A stretch of DNA of 64,000 nucleotides from an uncultured bacterium (lineage in GTDB: Bacteria > Armatimonadota > Hebobacteria > CAIYQO01): NCBI GenBank assembly GCA_903928345.1, contig CAIYQO010000311.1:1-64000 (forward strand), given 5' to 3'. Position 1 is the stretch's first letter. Every line of letters begins with the position of its first letter. Position numbers and translations under genes: made by a program. Shown here piece by piece: positions 28,351 through 36,408 of the stretch. The notes under the pieces are model-generated. The model was given only the letters and a program-made list of their open reading frames with translations, did not search any database and was not told where the DNA came from.

Positions 28351-28428
28351 ATACTGGTATGACGAAAATCATAGCGCGGCCCGCGTCGGCGCGCTATACT
28401 ATCGGTATCTCAACCGAGGAGGTGGCGT

Positions 28429-28611
28429 ATGAAAGCTGTAGTGGACCCCGATCTGTGCACGGGGTGTGAGTTGTGTGCGGACGCGTGCCCGCAGGTGTTC
28501 CACATGGAGGGCGACGTGGCGGTGGGCGGCGACGTGAAGGCGGAGGATGAAGACGCGGCGCGGCTGGCCGCGGAGGATTGCCCGTCCAGCGCGATCGAGG
28601 TTACGGAGTAG
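28429..28611 (+). CDS. Small [4Fe-4S] ferredoxin
   Basis: The 60-residue acidic electron carrier has Cys10, Cys13, Cys16, Cys20 (CTGCELCADACP) and Cys51 (DCPSSAI), the single-cluster ferredoxin pattern; the fifth Cys, at position 13, lies where many relatives have Asp, so a 3Fe/4Fe choice cannot be made by eye. The GAGGAGG ribosome-binding site is strong and a TATACT -10 box lies at 28395-28400. It could serve the radical-SAM enzyme or the MEP-pathway enzyme IspG, both encoded in this window, but no direct link is visible. Its 3' end overlaps the convergent rarA gene by 11 nt. Confidence 0.9.
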   Translation: MKAVVDPDLCTGCELCADACPQVFHMEGDVAVGGDVKAEDEDAARLAAEDCPSSAIEVTE

Positions 28612-29941
28612 GGGCGGGTTCGTCGGGGGGCAGGTGCCCCCAGAACTTCATCCGCTCGCGGATCTTCTTCTCATACCCCTGGTCGGAGGGCTCGTAGTAG
28701 GGGCGGCTCTTGGTGCCCGCGGGCAGGTATTCCTGCGTCACGTGGTGCTGCGGGTGCTCGTGCGGGTACTGGTATCCCTGCCCGTGCCCGAGCTTCTTCG
28801 CGCCGCCGTAGGAGGTATCGCGCAGGTGGGCGGGCACGGGGGCCAGGCGGCCCTTTTGCACGTCCCCCTGCGCGCGGTTGATCGCCGCCACCACCGCGTT
28901 GCTCTTCGGCGCGCTGGCCACGAAGATCACCGCCTGCGCCAGGTTGATGCGTGCCTCGGGCAGCCCCACGAATTCGACCGCCTGTGCCGCCGCGGTGGCA
29001 ACGAGCAGTGCCATCGGGTCGGCCAGCCCCACGTCTTCCGAGGCGTGCACCACCACGCGGCGGGCGATGAAGCGCGCGTCCTCCCCTGCTTCCAGCATGC
29101 GCGCCATCCAGTACAGCGCGGCGTCCGGGTCGCTGCCGCGCATCGACTTGATGAAGGCGGAGATGATGTCGTAGTGCTGGTCGCCGTCCTTGTCGTAGCG
29201 CAGCGCGCGCCGCTGCACCGCGGCTTCCACCGTCTCCAGCGTGATCGTCCCCCCCTTGCCGGCCAGTGCGGCGGCTTCCGCCAGCGCGTTGAGGGCGGTG
29301 CGCGCGTCGCCGTCGCTCATTAGCACCAGGTGGTCGCGCGCGTCGTCGGTCAGGGTCAGGGTATAGCGCCCCAGCCCGCGTGCTTCGTCGGCCAGCGCGT
29401 GCGCCAGGATGTCCGCCAGCGCCTCCGGCTCCAGCGGTTTGAGCACCACCAGCCGCGAGCGCGAGATGAGCGGCGCGTTGATCTCGAAGAACGGGTTTTC
29501 CGTGGTTGCGCCGATGAGCACCACCGTGCCGTCCTCCACCACGGGGAGGAAGGCGTCCTGCTGCGCTTTGTTGAAGCGGTGGATTTCGTCGACGAAGAGG
29601 ATGGTGCGCCGCCCGCTGCCCCGCCGCCGCTGGCGCGCCTCCTGGATCATCTTGCGCAACTCCGGCACGCCCGAGGTGACGGCACTGAAGGGCTCGAAAT
29701 GCGCCTGGGTGTGATTGGCGATGAGGTGGGCGAGGGTGGTTTTGCCGCAGCCGGGCGGCCCCCAGAGGATCACCGAGGTGAGCGTGTCCTCTTCGATGGC
29801 GCGGCGCAACGGCTTGCCCGGCCCCAGCACTTCCTCCTGCCCCACGAACTCCTCCAGCACCCGCGGCCGCATCCGCGCCGCCAGCGGGGCGTCGGGGGCG
29901 ATGGTGGGGGCGCTGGGTTCATCTTCGAAAAGAGAAGGCAT
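28601..29941 (-). CDS. rarA: Replication-associated recombination protein A (RarA/MgsA), AAA+ ATPase
   Basis: The 446-residue protein acts at stalled replication forks and is related to clamp-loader subunits. Early conserved region: LAARMRPRVLEEFVGQEEVLG. Walker A is LWGPPGCGKTTLAHL, Walker B is ILFVDEIHRFNKAQQDAFLP and sensor 1 is IGATTENPFFEIN. The C-terminal tetramerisation part includes YDIISAFIKSMRGSDPDAA and LYWMARMLEAGEDARFIARR, typical of the family. The length is standard. The ATG at 29941 follows AAGGAA; in-frame sequence upstream is a GGAGCGGGGAGC-type repeat, not protein. Confidence 0.93.
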   Translation of the reverse strand: MPSLFEDEPSAPTIAPDAPLAARMRPRVLEEFVGQEEVLGPGKPLRRAIEEDTLTSVILWGPPGCGKTTLAHLIANHTQAHFEPFSAVTSGVPELRKMIQEARQRRRGSGRRTILFVDEIHRFNKAQQDAFLPVVEDGTVVLIGATTENPFFEINAPLISRSRLVVLKPLEPEALADILAHALADEARGLGRYTLTLTDDARDHLVLMSDGDARTALNALAEAAALAGKGGTITLETVEAAVQRRALRYDKDGDQHYDIISAFIKSMRGSDPDAALYWMARMLEAGEDARFIARRVVVHASEDVGLADPMALLVATAAAQAVEFVGLPEARINLAQAVIFVASAPKSNAVVAAINRAQGDVQKGRLAPVPAHLRDTSYGGAKKLGHGQGYQYPHEHPQHHVTQEYLPAGTKSRPYYEPSDQGYEKKIRERMKFWGHLPPDEPAPTP

Positions 29942-30075
29942 AGGAATTCCTTGTAGCAGGGAGCGGGGAGCGAGGAGCGGGAATGGGCAAGCGAGCCGGG
30001 CTCTTAGCCCTGTTCCAAACAGTGACCATATATACAACCGGCACAGTCACCGTTATTGCACCCGTCCGCTTCTCG

Positions 30076-30405
30076 CTACCGGTGCAGCGACATCACCATC
30101 ATGACGATGAGGAGGATGAGCACGACGGGGAGGCCGATGCCGACGAGGAGCTTGTAGGCGCCCAGCGAGGCTTCCAGCTCGATGACGCGGATGCGCAGGC
30201 GGTTCTGCTCTTCCTGCAGCGTATCCAGACGCGTCGCCACGTCCTTCAGATCACCGCGCACATCCTTCACGTCGGCCTTCAACGTGTCGTCGTCCACGCG
30301 CGGCGCCGCCTCCTGCATACGCGAGGCCAGGAAGCGGTCCAGCAGCACCGGACCGACGAAGTTAATGATGCGCCAGAAGAAATCGAAGCGATGCTCCTTC
30401 GCCAT
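30076..30405 (-). CDS. Small coiled-coil protein with C-terminal membrane helix
   Basis: The 109-residue protein has an N-terminal amphipathic region (FFWRIINFVGPVLLDRFLAS), a central heptad-rich coiled coil (about 45-80, LKADVKDVRGDLKDVATRL onward) and one membrane helix at the C-terminus (LLVGIGLPVVLILLIVMMV). It looks like a tail-anchored inner-membrane protein. The ATG at 30405 follows GAGG at 8 nt; another ATG lies two codons upstream. No family is recognised. Confidence 0.6.
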   Translation of the reverse strand: MAKEHRFDFFWRIINFVGPVLLDRFLASRMQEAAPRVDDDTLKADVKDVRGDLKDVATRLDTLQEEQNRLRIRVIELEASLGAYKLLVGIGLPVVLILLIVMMVMSLHR

Positions 30406-30441
30406 ACCCATACCTCGCAGTCGTTTTCGCCAGTATAACAC

Positions 30442-30593
30442 GTGGAGAGGGAACAGGGAACTGGGAACAGGGAACAGTGGGGAAAGGAACGCTTCGTCTG
30501 CCGGTTGCCCATTATTGCATCAGCATCGTGCCCGCGCTTGCACGCACCCATCCTATTCCCAGTTCCCAACTCCCTGTTCCCTATCCACGGCTG
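30442..30593. repeat. Inverted repeat built on GGGAACAGGGAACTGGGAACAG
   Basis: The left arm (about 30444-30478) is an iteration of GGAACAGG / GGAACTGG and the right arm (about 30549-30593) is its complement (TTCCCAGTTCCCAACTCCCTG). Shorter pieces of the same family occur at about 34668-34700 and 47187-47218. The roughly 150-bp element lies between the coiled-coil gene and pdxS. Confidence 0.6.
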
Positions 30594-30663
30594 GACGTTC
30601 GGCGCGTTTTTGCGTACAATACGCAGGTATTTCCCGGCTGAGCCGGTGGGAACGAGGGGTAAC

Positions 30664-31548
30664 ATGGCAGAACGATCGACATGGCGGAATAAAGTGGGGC
30701 TCGCGGAGATGTTGCGCGGGGGCGTCATTATGGACGTGACGAACGCGGAGCAGGCGAAGATCGCCGAAGAGGCGGGCGCGGTGGCGGTGATGGCGCTGGA
30801 GCGCGTGCCGGCGGACATCCGTGCCCAAGGCGGCGTGGCGCGCATGAGCGACCCGGAGATGATCAAGGCGATCATGGCCACGGTGACGATTCCGGTGATG
30901 GCCAAGGCGCGCATCGGGCATTTTGCGGAAGCGCAGATTCTCGAAGCGCTGGGCGTGGATTTTGTGGACGAATCAGAGGTTCTCACCCCCGCCGACGACC
31001 GCTACCACATCGACAAGCATGCCTTCAAGGTGCCGTTCGTATGCGGCTGCCGCGATTTAGGCGAAGCGCTCCGGCGCATCGGCGAAGGCGCGGCGATGAT
31101 CCGCACCAAGGGCGAGGCCGGTTCCGGGAACATCGTCGAAGCCGTGCGCCACATGCGCACCGTGATGAGCGACATGCGCCGCATCCAGGCGATGCGCGAA
31201 GACGAGTTGATGATGGTCGCCAAGGAGCTGGGCGCGCCGTACGACCTGGTGCAGTACGTGCACGAGCACGGCAAGTTGCCGGTGCCGAACTTCTCCGCCG
31301 GCGGCGTGGCGATCCCCGCCGACGCGGCGCTGATGATGCAACTCGGGGCGGAAGCCGTCTTTGTGGGCAGCGGCATCTTCAAGTCCGCCGACCCGGCGCG
31401 ACGCGCCAAGGCGATGGTGGACGCTACCACCTACTTCGACCGCCCGGAGATGCTGGCGGAAATCTCCACCGGCCTGGGCGAGCCGATGCGCGGGTTGGAG
31501 ATGAACACCATACCCGAAGACCAGCGGTTGGCCTCGCGTGGTTGGTAA
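30664..31548 (+). CDS. pdxS: Pyridoxal 5'-phosphate synthase subunit PdxS (Pdx1)
   Basis: The 294-residue TIM-barrel enzyme makes pyridoxal phosphate from ribose 5-phosphate, glyceraldehyde 3-phosphate and ammonia. Highly conserved segments are [21 protein letters not shown], then [20 protein letters not shown] and [20 protein letters not shown] with the substrate Lys, and [11 protein letters not shown] and [18 protein letters not shown]. The C-terminus [14 protein letters not shown] is normal. The ATG at 30664 follows GAGGGG. The glutaminase partner PdxT, often the next gene, is not present in this window. A palindrome CCCCGATTAATCGGGG lies about 25 nt after the stop. Confidence 0.96.
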   Translation: MAERSTWRNKVGLAEMLRGGVIMDVTNAEQAKIAEEAGAVAVMALERVPADIRAQGGVARMSDPEMIKAIMATVTIPVMAKARIGHFAEAQILEALGVDFVDESEVLTPADDRYHIDKHAFKVPFVCGCRDLGEALRRIGEGAAMIRTKGEAGSGNIVEAVRHMRTVMSDMRRIQAMREDELMMVAKELGAPYDLVQYVHEHGKLPVPNFSAGGVAIPADAALMMQLGAEAVFVGSGIFKSADPARRAKAMVDATTYFDRPEMLAEISTGLGEPMRGLEMNTIPEDQRLASRGW

Positions 31549-31690
31549 GTTCAGCGGGTGGTCTGGCCGGCCTGCCCCGATTAATCGGGGTCTCGGCCCG
31601 TGTCACCAATAACAGACTCCGCGGCGTCGCATGTGCGGCGCCGCGCTGTTTGGTGCGGTAGATATTCCCCTTTCACCACCGAGGTCGGGA

Positions 31691-31699
31691 TGGTATAAT
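31691..31699 (+). promoter_or_regulatory. Extended -10 promoter of the TPR / sugar-transferase pair
   Basis: TGG-TATAAT is a perfect -10 with an extended -10 element. Transcription should start near 31706, leaving only a very short leader before the ATG at 31716. Confidence 0.6.
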
Positions 31700-31715
31700 A
31701 TCGGTGGAAGTAGGC

Positions 31716-32612
31716 ATGTGCTCCATGGACATGATGGATTCATTTGTACAGGCACGCTGGCGCGAGCTGCAGGAGTTGCAGCACGCGGATGAGCAAGAGC
31801 GCGAGCAAGAGGCGGATCTCAAGGCGGAGACGGCGTATCTGCGCGTGCGGCTGGCGGATTCCTACCTGCGTTCCGGCAAGATCCAGCGCGCCATCGCCGA
31901 ATACAAGCGCGCCATCAAAATGGAAAAGGGCAACGGGCTGTATGTCACCCGCCTTGCCGACGCCTACGTCGCGGCGGAGAACATCACCTCCGCCATGGAT
32001 GTCTACAAGCAGGCCATCACCCTGGCGCCGGGATTGGCGGAGCCGCACTCCAGTCTGGGCGATCTCTACCTGCGCTACGGCATGATGCGGCAGGCGCTGG
32101 AACGCTACCGCGAAGCGGTACGCCTCGAACCCGAGCGCGCCTTCTACCGCTACCAACTCGGTGACCTGCTGCGCCAGATGGGCAAGTCCGATGAGGCGCA
32201 CGACGAGTTGGCCAGCGCGGCCCTGCTCGCCCCCAAGCTGGCCTTTTACCGCTTCCGCCTCGGCGCGCTCTGCCAGCAGCAGGGGTGGCTCGAGGAAGCC
32301 TACGAGCACCTACGCGCGGTGACGCTGCTCGCCCCGTTCGACGATTATTACTTCGTGCGCCTGGCCGGCGCGGCGGCGGCCAGCGGGCGCACGGCGGAAA
32401 CGGTGGCGGCCATGCAGCACGCCGTGCACCTGCGCCCGTACAACGACGCGTATATGCGCCTGCTCGCCGAGGCCTACCGCCTGGACGGGAGCCTGGCGGA
32501 GCATGACACGCTCTGCCGTCGCGTGACGCGTCTGGGCGCCTACGACACCGAGTTCTACACCCGGCGCCTCGCGGAGTGGCGCACGCGACCCGCCGACGGC
32601 GCACAGGCGTAA
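31716..32612 (+). CDS. Tetratricopeptide-repeat protein
   Basis: The product has about 298 residues and is built from about six 34-residue TPR units, for example LADSYLRSGKIQRAIAEYKR, then LADAYVAAENITSAMDVYKQ, LGDLYLRYGMMRQALERYRE and LGDLLRQMGKSDEAHDELAS. There is no signal peptide or membrane helix, so it is probably a cytoplasmic scaffold. The sugar-transferase gene begins 6 nt after its stop, which suggests a shared function in polysaccharide or glycoconjugate assembly. Several ATGs (31716, 31725, 31731, 31734) are possible starts; a GTG at 31704 would precede the predicted transcription start. Confidence 0.8.
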   Translation: MCSMDMMDSFVQARWRELQELQHADEQEREQEADLKAETAYLRVRLADSYLRSGKIQRAIAEYKRAIKMEKGNGLYVTRLADAYVAAENITSAMDVYKQAITLAPGLAEPHSSLGDLYLRYGMMRQALERYREAVRLEPERAFYRYQLGDLLRQMGKSDEAHDELASAALLAPKLAFYRFRLGALCQQQGWLEEAYEHLRAVTLLAPFDDYYFVRLAGAAAASGRTAETVAAMQHAVHLRPYNDAYMRLLAEAYRLDGSLAEHDTLCRRVTRLGAYDTEFYTRRLAEWRTRPADGAQA

Positions 32613-32618
32613 CCGACG

Positions 32619-33248
32619 ATGTACCCCCCCGTCAAACGCCTCCTCGATCTGCTCGGTGCCGCCGTGCTGCTGGTGCTTTCCCTGCCCGCGTGGGGTGTCA
32701 TCGCCGCCGTGTTGCGTCTCTCCCAGGGTGCGCCGGTCTTCTTTCGCCAGCGTCGTGCCGGCAAAGACGGCGTACCCTTCACCCTCTGCAAATTCCGCAC
32801 TATGATCGATGCCCCGCCGCCGCGGCTGCCCGACCGCCCGGTGGCCAAGGCGCCGCACGACGACCGCGCCACCCCCTTCGGCCGCATCCTGCGCCGCACC
32901 GCCCTCGACGAGTTGCCGCAACTGCTCAACGTGCTCAAGGGGGAGATGTCGCTGGTGGGTCCGCGCCCGTTGCCGCTGGCCGACCTGGAACAGCCCGGCT
33001 GGCTGACCACGGTGGACGACGCCGAACGTGCCCGTCGGCTGGCCTGGCTCGCGCGGCGTCAGCGCGTGCTCCCCGGCTTGACGGGCCTGTGGCAGCTCTC
33101 CGCCCCGTCGGAAGAGGATTTCGACAACTGGATCCAGTGCGACACGGCGTATGTCACGCGGCAGGGGCTGTGGTTCGACCTCTACATCGCCTGCGCCACC
33201 CCGTTCGCTGTGCTGCGCGGGCGGCGACGACGAAAAATGACAGGGTGA
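32619..33248 (+). CDS. Polyprenyl-phosphate sugar phosphotransferase (bacterial sugar transferase family)
   Basis: The 209-residue protein transfers a sugar 1-phosphate to undecaprenyl phosphate, the first step of exopolysaccharide or O-antigen repeat assembly at the inner membrane. It is the short, catalytic-only form: an N-terminal re-entrant helix (LLDLLGAAVLLVLSLPAWGV) then APVFFRQRRAGKDGVPFTLCKFRTM, LRRTALDELPQLLNVLKGEM and SLVGPRPLP, all hallmarks, and PGLTGLWQLS near the C-terminus. No other glycan-assembly gene is adjacent except the TPR gene in front. Confidence 0.9.
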   Translation: MYPPVKRLLDLLGAAVLLVLSLPAWGVIAAVLRLSQGAPVFFRQRRAGKDGVPFTLCKFRTMIDAPPPRLPDRPVAKAPHDDRATPFGRILRRTALDELPQLLNVLKGEMSLVGPRPLPLADLEQPGWLTTVDDAERARRLAWLARRQRVLPGLTGLWQLSAPSEEDFDNWIQCDTAYVTRQGLWFDLYIACATPFAVLRGRRRRKMTG

Positions 33249-33300
33249 CAAGGTGACGGGGTGAGGGGTGAGGGGGTGAAAATAGCCCCGTCACTTTGTC
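33247..33300. terminator. Bidirectional terminator between convergent genes
   Basis: Arms GACAAGGTGACGGGG (33247-33261) and CCCCGTCACTTTGTC (33286-33300) pair over 15 positions with one mismatch. They overlap the stop codons of both the sugar-transferase and rsmB genes. Confidence 0.6.
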
Positions 33301-34654
33301 ACTCACTCACCGTGCCCCCCCGCATCAACCGCGCGGCGTAAAAGCCGTCCGTGTTGTCGCGCTGGGGGAGCAGGCGCACGTCGCCGGCGTCGTCCTGCGC
33401 GCCTTCGGGCAGGGATTTGTGCTTGATGCCGGCGGGGTCGCGTGCCCAGTCGGGGTGGGCGGCGAGGAAGGCGTTCACGATCTCTTCGTTCTCTTCCGGC
33501 TCCAACGAGCAGGTGCAGTAGAGCAGGATGCCCCCGGGTTTGCAGGCGCGCGCGGCGGCTTCCAGCAATTCCCGCTGCAGCGCGGTGAGGGAGAGGAGCC
33601 CTTCCGGCGTTTTGTGCCAGCGCGCGTCCGCCTGGCGGCGCAGACTGCCCGTGCCGCTGCACGGCGCGTCGAGCAGCGCGTATTCCATACTCTCCGGCGG
33701 CACGTCGGTGTTGCGCGCGTCGGCGGCCCGCACCGTGATCGAGGTCAGCCCCAGCCGTTCCAGCTCGCGTGCCAGCACGCCCAGCCGCTCGGTGGAGGTA
33801 TCCGTGGCGAGCAACGACCCCGTGTCGTCCACCCATTCCGCCAGATTCGTCGTTTTTCCGCCCACCCCCGCGGCCAGGTCCCACCCGGCGCGGTGGCGGC
33901 CCGGACGCAGCAACTCTACCATCACCATGCTGCCCTCGCCCTGGATGCTGAACAGCCCCTCGCGGTACTCTTCCAGCTCACGCGGGTTGCCGCCGTCCAC
34001 GGTGAGGCCCCATGCGGAGATGGCCGTCGGCTCGGTCGGCACGCCGTGCATCGCCAGCATGTCGCGCAACCCGTCACGGGTGATCCAACGGCGGTTCGCG
34101 CGCAGTGTCAGCGGGGGCGGCGTGTTGTTCGTGCGCAGCAGCGCTTCCGTCTCCGCGAAGCCGAAGCGCGGCAGCCAGCGCGCCACCAACCACGCCGGAT
34201 GCGCGTACGCCGTCGCCAGGTAGGCCACCGGGTCGGCGGCGGGGTCGGGCAGCGGGATCGTCGCCCACTCGCGCGCCAGCCGACGCAGCACGGCATTCAC
34301 CAGCTTCGCCGTGCCTTCGTGTCCATAGCGCCGCGCCAGCGTCACCGCGTCGTTCACCACCGCATGGTCGGGCACGCGGTCGAGCTGCGTCAACTGATAG
34401 GCGCTCATACGCAGAATCACGCGGATCGGCAGCTCTACCTCCGCCAGTGGTCGCGCCAGCACCTGTTGCAGCAGGTAATCCAGCCGGCTCTGCCAGCGCA
34501 GCGTGCCGTCCACCAGCGTGGTCACCAGCCCGCGGTCGCGCGGCTCCAGTTCGCTGCCCAGCAGCGCGGCCTCCAGCGCCGCGTTCGCCGACACACCCGC
34601 ATCTACGCGCAGCAGCACGGCGGTCGCCAGGCTGCGCGGATCTTGCTCACTCAT
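33299..34654 (-). CDS. rsmB: 16S rRNA (cytosine(967)-C5)-methyltransferase RsmB
   Basis: The 451-residue protein has an N-terminal NusB-like RNA-binding domain (about 1-150, including MSAYQLTQLDRVPDHAVVND and VNAVLRRL) and a C-terminal SAM-dependent m5C methyltransferase domain. Motif IV is LLDAPCSGTGSLRR and motif VI is LLYCTCSLEPEENEEIV, supplying the two catalytic Cys residues. It methylates C967 of 16S rRNA. The ATG at 34654 has no ribosome-binding site and lies 6 nt from a -10 box, so the message is probably leaderless. Length is standard. Confidence 0.93.
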   Translation of the reverse strand: MSEQDPRSLATAVLLRVDAGVSANAALEAALLGSELEPRDRGLVTTLVDGTLRWQSRLDYLLQQVLARPLAEVELPIRVILRMSAYQLTQLDRVPDHAVVNDAVTLARRYGHEGTAKLVNAVLRRLAREWATIPLPDPAADPVAYLATAYAHPAWLVARWLPRFGFAETEALLRTNNTPPPLTLRANRRWITRDGLRDMLAMHGVPTEPTAISAWGLTVDGGNPRELEEYREGLFSIQGEGSMVMVELLRPGRHRAGWDLAAGVGGKTTNLAEWVDDTGSLLATDTSTERLGVLARELERLGLTSITVRAADARNTDVPPESMEYALLDAPCSGTGSLRRQADARWHKTPEGLLSLTALQRELLEAAARACKPGGILLYCTCSLEPEENEEIVNAFLAAHPDWARDPAGIKHKSLPEGAQDDAGDVRLLPQRDNTDGFYAARLMRGGTVSE

Positions 34655-34660
34655 ACACCG

Positions 34661-34669
34661 AGTGTACCA
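34661..34669 (-). promoter_or_regulatory. Extended -10 promoter of rsmB, apparently leaderless
   Basis: On the minus strand TGG-TACACT ends 6 nt before the ATG at 34654, so the transcription start should coincide with the start codon. Confidence 0.5.
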
Positions 34670-34869
34670 TAGGGAACGGGAAACAGGGAACAGGGGACGG
34701 AAAGGGGAGGGGAGGCGGGGGTAAAACCGGGTGTTTTCCCACGTCCGGCAGCATGGCGAAGGTCGCGTTGCAGCGTGCCGCCTCTTGCCAAAGGGTGGGG
34801 AGTAGTGTAGGCTTAGCTACGCGTGTTCGGCGCGACGGACTCATCTTTTTATAGAGAAAACGGGCTATT

Positions 34870-35742
34870 ATGTTTATGGAAGTGCAAGCACCCGCGAAGA
34901 TCAACCTGACGTTGCGGGTGTTCGGAAAACGTATGGATGGATACCATACGCTGGAATCGGTGGTCCAGACGATCACCCTCTCAGACTCCCTCACCTTCGA
35001 GTCGGCGGCGGAAGGACTCTTCTTCTCCTGCTCCGACCCGGTGCTCGAAGGGGAGGACAACCTGGTCATGCGCGCGGCGCGGCTGTTGCAGACCCGCAGC
35101 GCGATGCCGCGCGGGGCACGCATCCACCTGGAGAAGCGCATTCCGCAGCAGGCCGGACTTGGCGGGGGCAGCAGCGACGCCGCCACCGCCCTCACCGCTC
35201 TCAACGAGCTGTGGGACCTGCACCTGCCGCTGGACGACCTGGCTACGCTGGCGGCCGACCTGGGCAGCGACGTACCCTTCTTCCTGCGCGGGCCGTCCGC
35301 CGTCATCGGCGGGCGCGGCGAGCTGGTGCGCCCCATCACCCACAACACCGCCGCCGCCGTGGTACTCGCCAAGCCGGCCACCGGGCTGTCCACCGGCGAG
35401 GTTTACTCCCGCCTGCAGGCGATGCCGCAGCTCCCCGACGAAGAGATCTTCATGCGTTCGGCGGCGCAGGTGATGCTCAACGCGCTGAATGCCGGCGATG
35501 TCAGCCTCATTGCCCGCGCCATGGTCAACGACCTGGAGCGCTCCGCCTACATCATGCTCCCCGACCTGACGCGCCTGCGCGAGCGCATGCGGCTCCAGGG
35601 ATGCCTGGGGGTGCAGTTGTGCGGCAGCGGCTCCGCCCTGGTGGGGATCTGCGCCGACGTCGAGGTGGCGAAAGCCGCCGCCGCCGAACTGCTCAACGAC
35701 TGCCCCTGGACGTGGGCGGGCCCGTGGACGATGGCCGCCTGA
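34870..35742 (+). CDS. ispE: 4-diphosphocytidyl-2-C-methyl-D-erythritol kinase IspE
   Basis: The 290-residue GHMP kinase carries out the ATP-dependent step of the MEP isoprenoid pathway. Signatures: APAKINLTLRVFGKRMDGYH at the N-terminus, the ATP loop PQQAGLGGGSSDAATAL, then LGSDVPFFLRG, and the C-terminal GHMP motif GVQLCGSGSALVGI. The length is standard. The second Met (34876) is an equally good start; no clear ribosome-binding site is seen. IspG of the same pathway is encoded at 55082 in this window, not in an operon with it. Confidence 0.94.
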   Translation: MFMEVQAPAKINLTLRVFGKRMDGYHTLESVVQTITLSDSLTFESAAEGLFFSCSDPVLEGEDNLVMRAARLLQTRSAMPRGARIHLEKRIPQQAGLGGGSSDAATALTALNELWDLHLPLDDLATLAADLGSDVPFFLRGPSAVIGGRGELVRPITHNTAAAVVLAKPATGLSTGEVYSRLQAMPQLPDEEIFMRSAAQVMLNALNAGDVSLIARAMVNDLERSAYIMLPDLTRLRERMRLQGCLGVQLCGSGSALVGICADVEVAKAAAAELLNDCPWTWAGPWTMAA

Positions 35743-35849
35743 CACACCAACGACGCGCCATCCGGACACACCCGTGGTATACGCCCCCCATGGTCCGGTT
35801 ACACCAACCCCGGCGTTCCCCGCGAGAGGGAACGCCGGGAGGTGACCGG

Positions 35850-36155
35850 ATGTTGCGCCAAGTATTTTGCCTGCTCGCTACCCTGCTGCTGACCCGTGCC
35901 GCGCTGGCCTGCGCGCCCGTCGTCACCGTCTACGCACCGCGGCCCCAGGTTTCCGTGTACGTGACGACCTATTATATGGTACCCCCCGTCGCCCCGCCCG
36001 TCATGGAACTCATCTGCACCCCGCAAGGCTACTTCTACCGCCCCGCGCCGAACTTCGTGACGCTGCCGTTGGGGCAGAGTCCGTACGTGCTGACCACGGG
36101 GGCGTATTGCGTGGCGCCGCTGCCGTTCCCCTATCCCGTCATTATCACCCGATAA
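35850..36155 (+). CDS. Small exported Pro/Tyr/Val-rich protein
   Basis: The 101-residue product starts at the ATG at 35850, after GGGAGGTGA. A signal peptide (MLRQVFCLLATLLLTRAALA) is followed by a mature part rich in Pro, Tyr and Val (VYAPRPQVSVYVTTYYMVPP, YFYRPAPNFVTLPLG). It has three Cys residues after the signal (ACAP, LICTP, AYCVAP). A strong hairpin at 35814-35840 (CCGGCGTTCCC / GGGAACGCCGG) lies directly in front of the ribosome-binding site and may control translation. No family is recognised. Confidence 0.6.
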   Translation: MLRQVFCLLATLLLTRAALACAPVVTVYAPRPQVSVYVTTYYMVPPVAPPVMELICTPQGYFYRPAPNFVTLPLGQSPYVLTTGAYCVAPLPFPYPVIITR

Positions 36156-36188
36156 TCTCCCCGGCGCACATCTTGCCCGCGCGGAGTG

Positions 36189-36197
36189 TGGTATACT
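36189..36197 (+). promoter_or_regulatory. Extended -10 promoter upstream of the TPR/Exb locus
   Basis: TGG-TATACT is a strong extended -10; the start of transcription should be near 36204. It would give a 205-nt leader before the ATG at 36409. Confidence 0.6.
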
Positions 36198-36203
36198 AGG
36201 CCC

Positions 36204-36408
36204 ACGGCAGAGCGTATGCCGCGGGGCAGGCCGGTCGGCGTGCGAACCGGTGCAATCCCCCTTGCCACTCCCACCATTTCTTGCCATACTAGAAGAATCA
36301 CTCCGCAAACGCGGGAAACCTTTGCACGGCACTCGTGTCGAAGGTAAGGAACGTTATCCGTCCGATACACCATCGGGCAGCCACGGCTGTACCTGAGGAG
36401 GGTCCATC
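36204..36408 (+). other. Structured 5' leader of the TPR/Exb locus
   Basis: The leader contains a 5-bp hairpin with a 7-nt loop (CGGCA / TGCCG, 36205-36221), then a larger stem in which GGGG (36223-36226) can pair with CCCC (36257-36260) and enclose CCGGT / ACCGG (36231-36250). It does not match a riboswitch class I recognise, and the tRNA-like features (a 7-nt loop, a following CCACCA) fail on anticodon-loop and D-arm rules. It may be a regulatory leader or a small RNA. Confidence 0.35.

Noticed and set aside
28403-28428. Possible regulation of the ferredoxin by the nearby palindrome at 28294-28350
   Set aside because: The palindrome is upstream of the predicted -10 and belongs to a repeat type that looks unrelated to gene control.
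30442-30593. Tandem GGGAACAGG-type units considered as a CRISPR or satellite array
   Set aside because: Units are very short, without unique spacers, and form one inverted repeat; no cas genes are present.
30664-31548. Missing pdxT beside pdxS as a sign of gene loss
   Set aside because: pdxT is often encoded elsewhere; a 64-kb window cannot show that it is absent.
36241-36275. Cobalamin-riboswitch-like words (GAACCGGTGCAATCC, GCCACT)
   Set aside because: The remaining conserved core and order of elements are missing, and the downstream genes have no link to cobalamin.
36180-36276. A tRNA-like sequence (GGAGTG ... CACTCC with a following ACCA and a 5-bp stem with a 7-nt loop)
   Set aside because: The loop GAGCGTA lacks the invariant T at position 33, no D-arm can be formed, the T-loop is abnormal and the promoter -10 lies inside the would-be 5' part.
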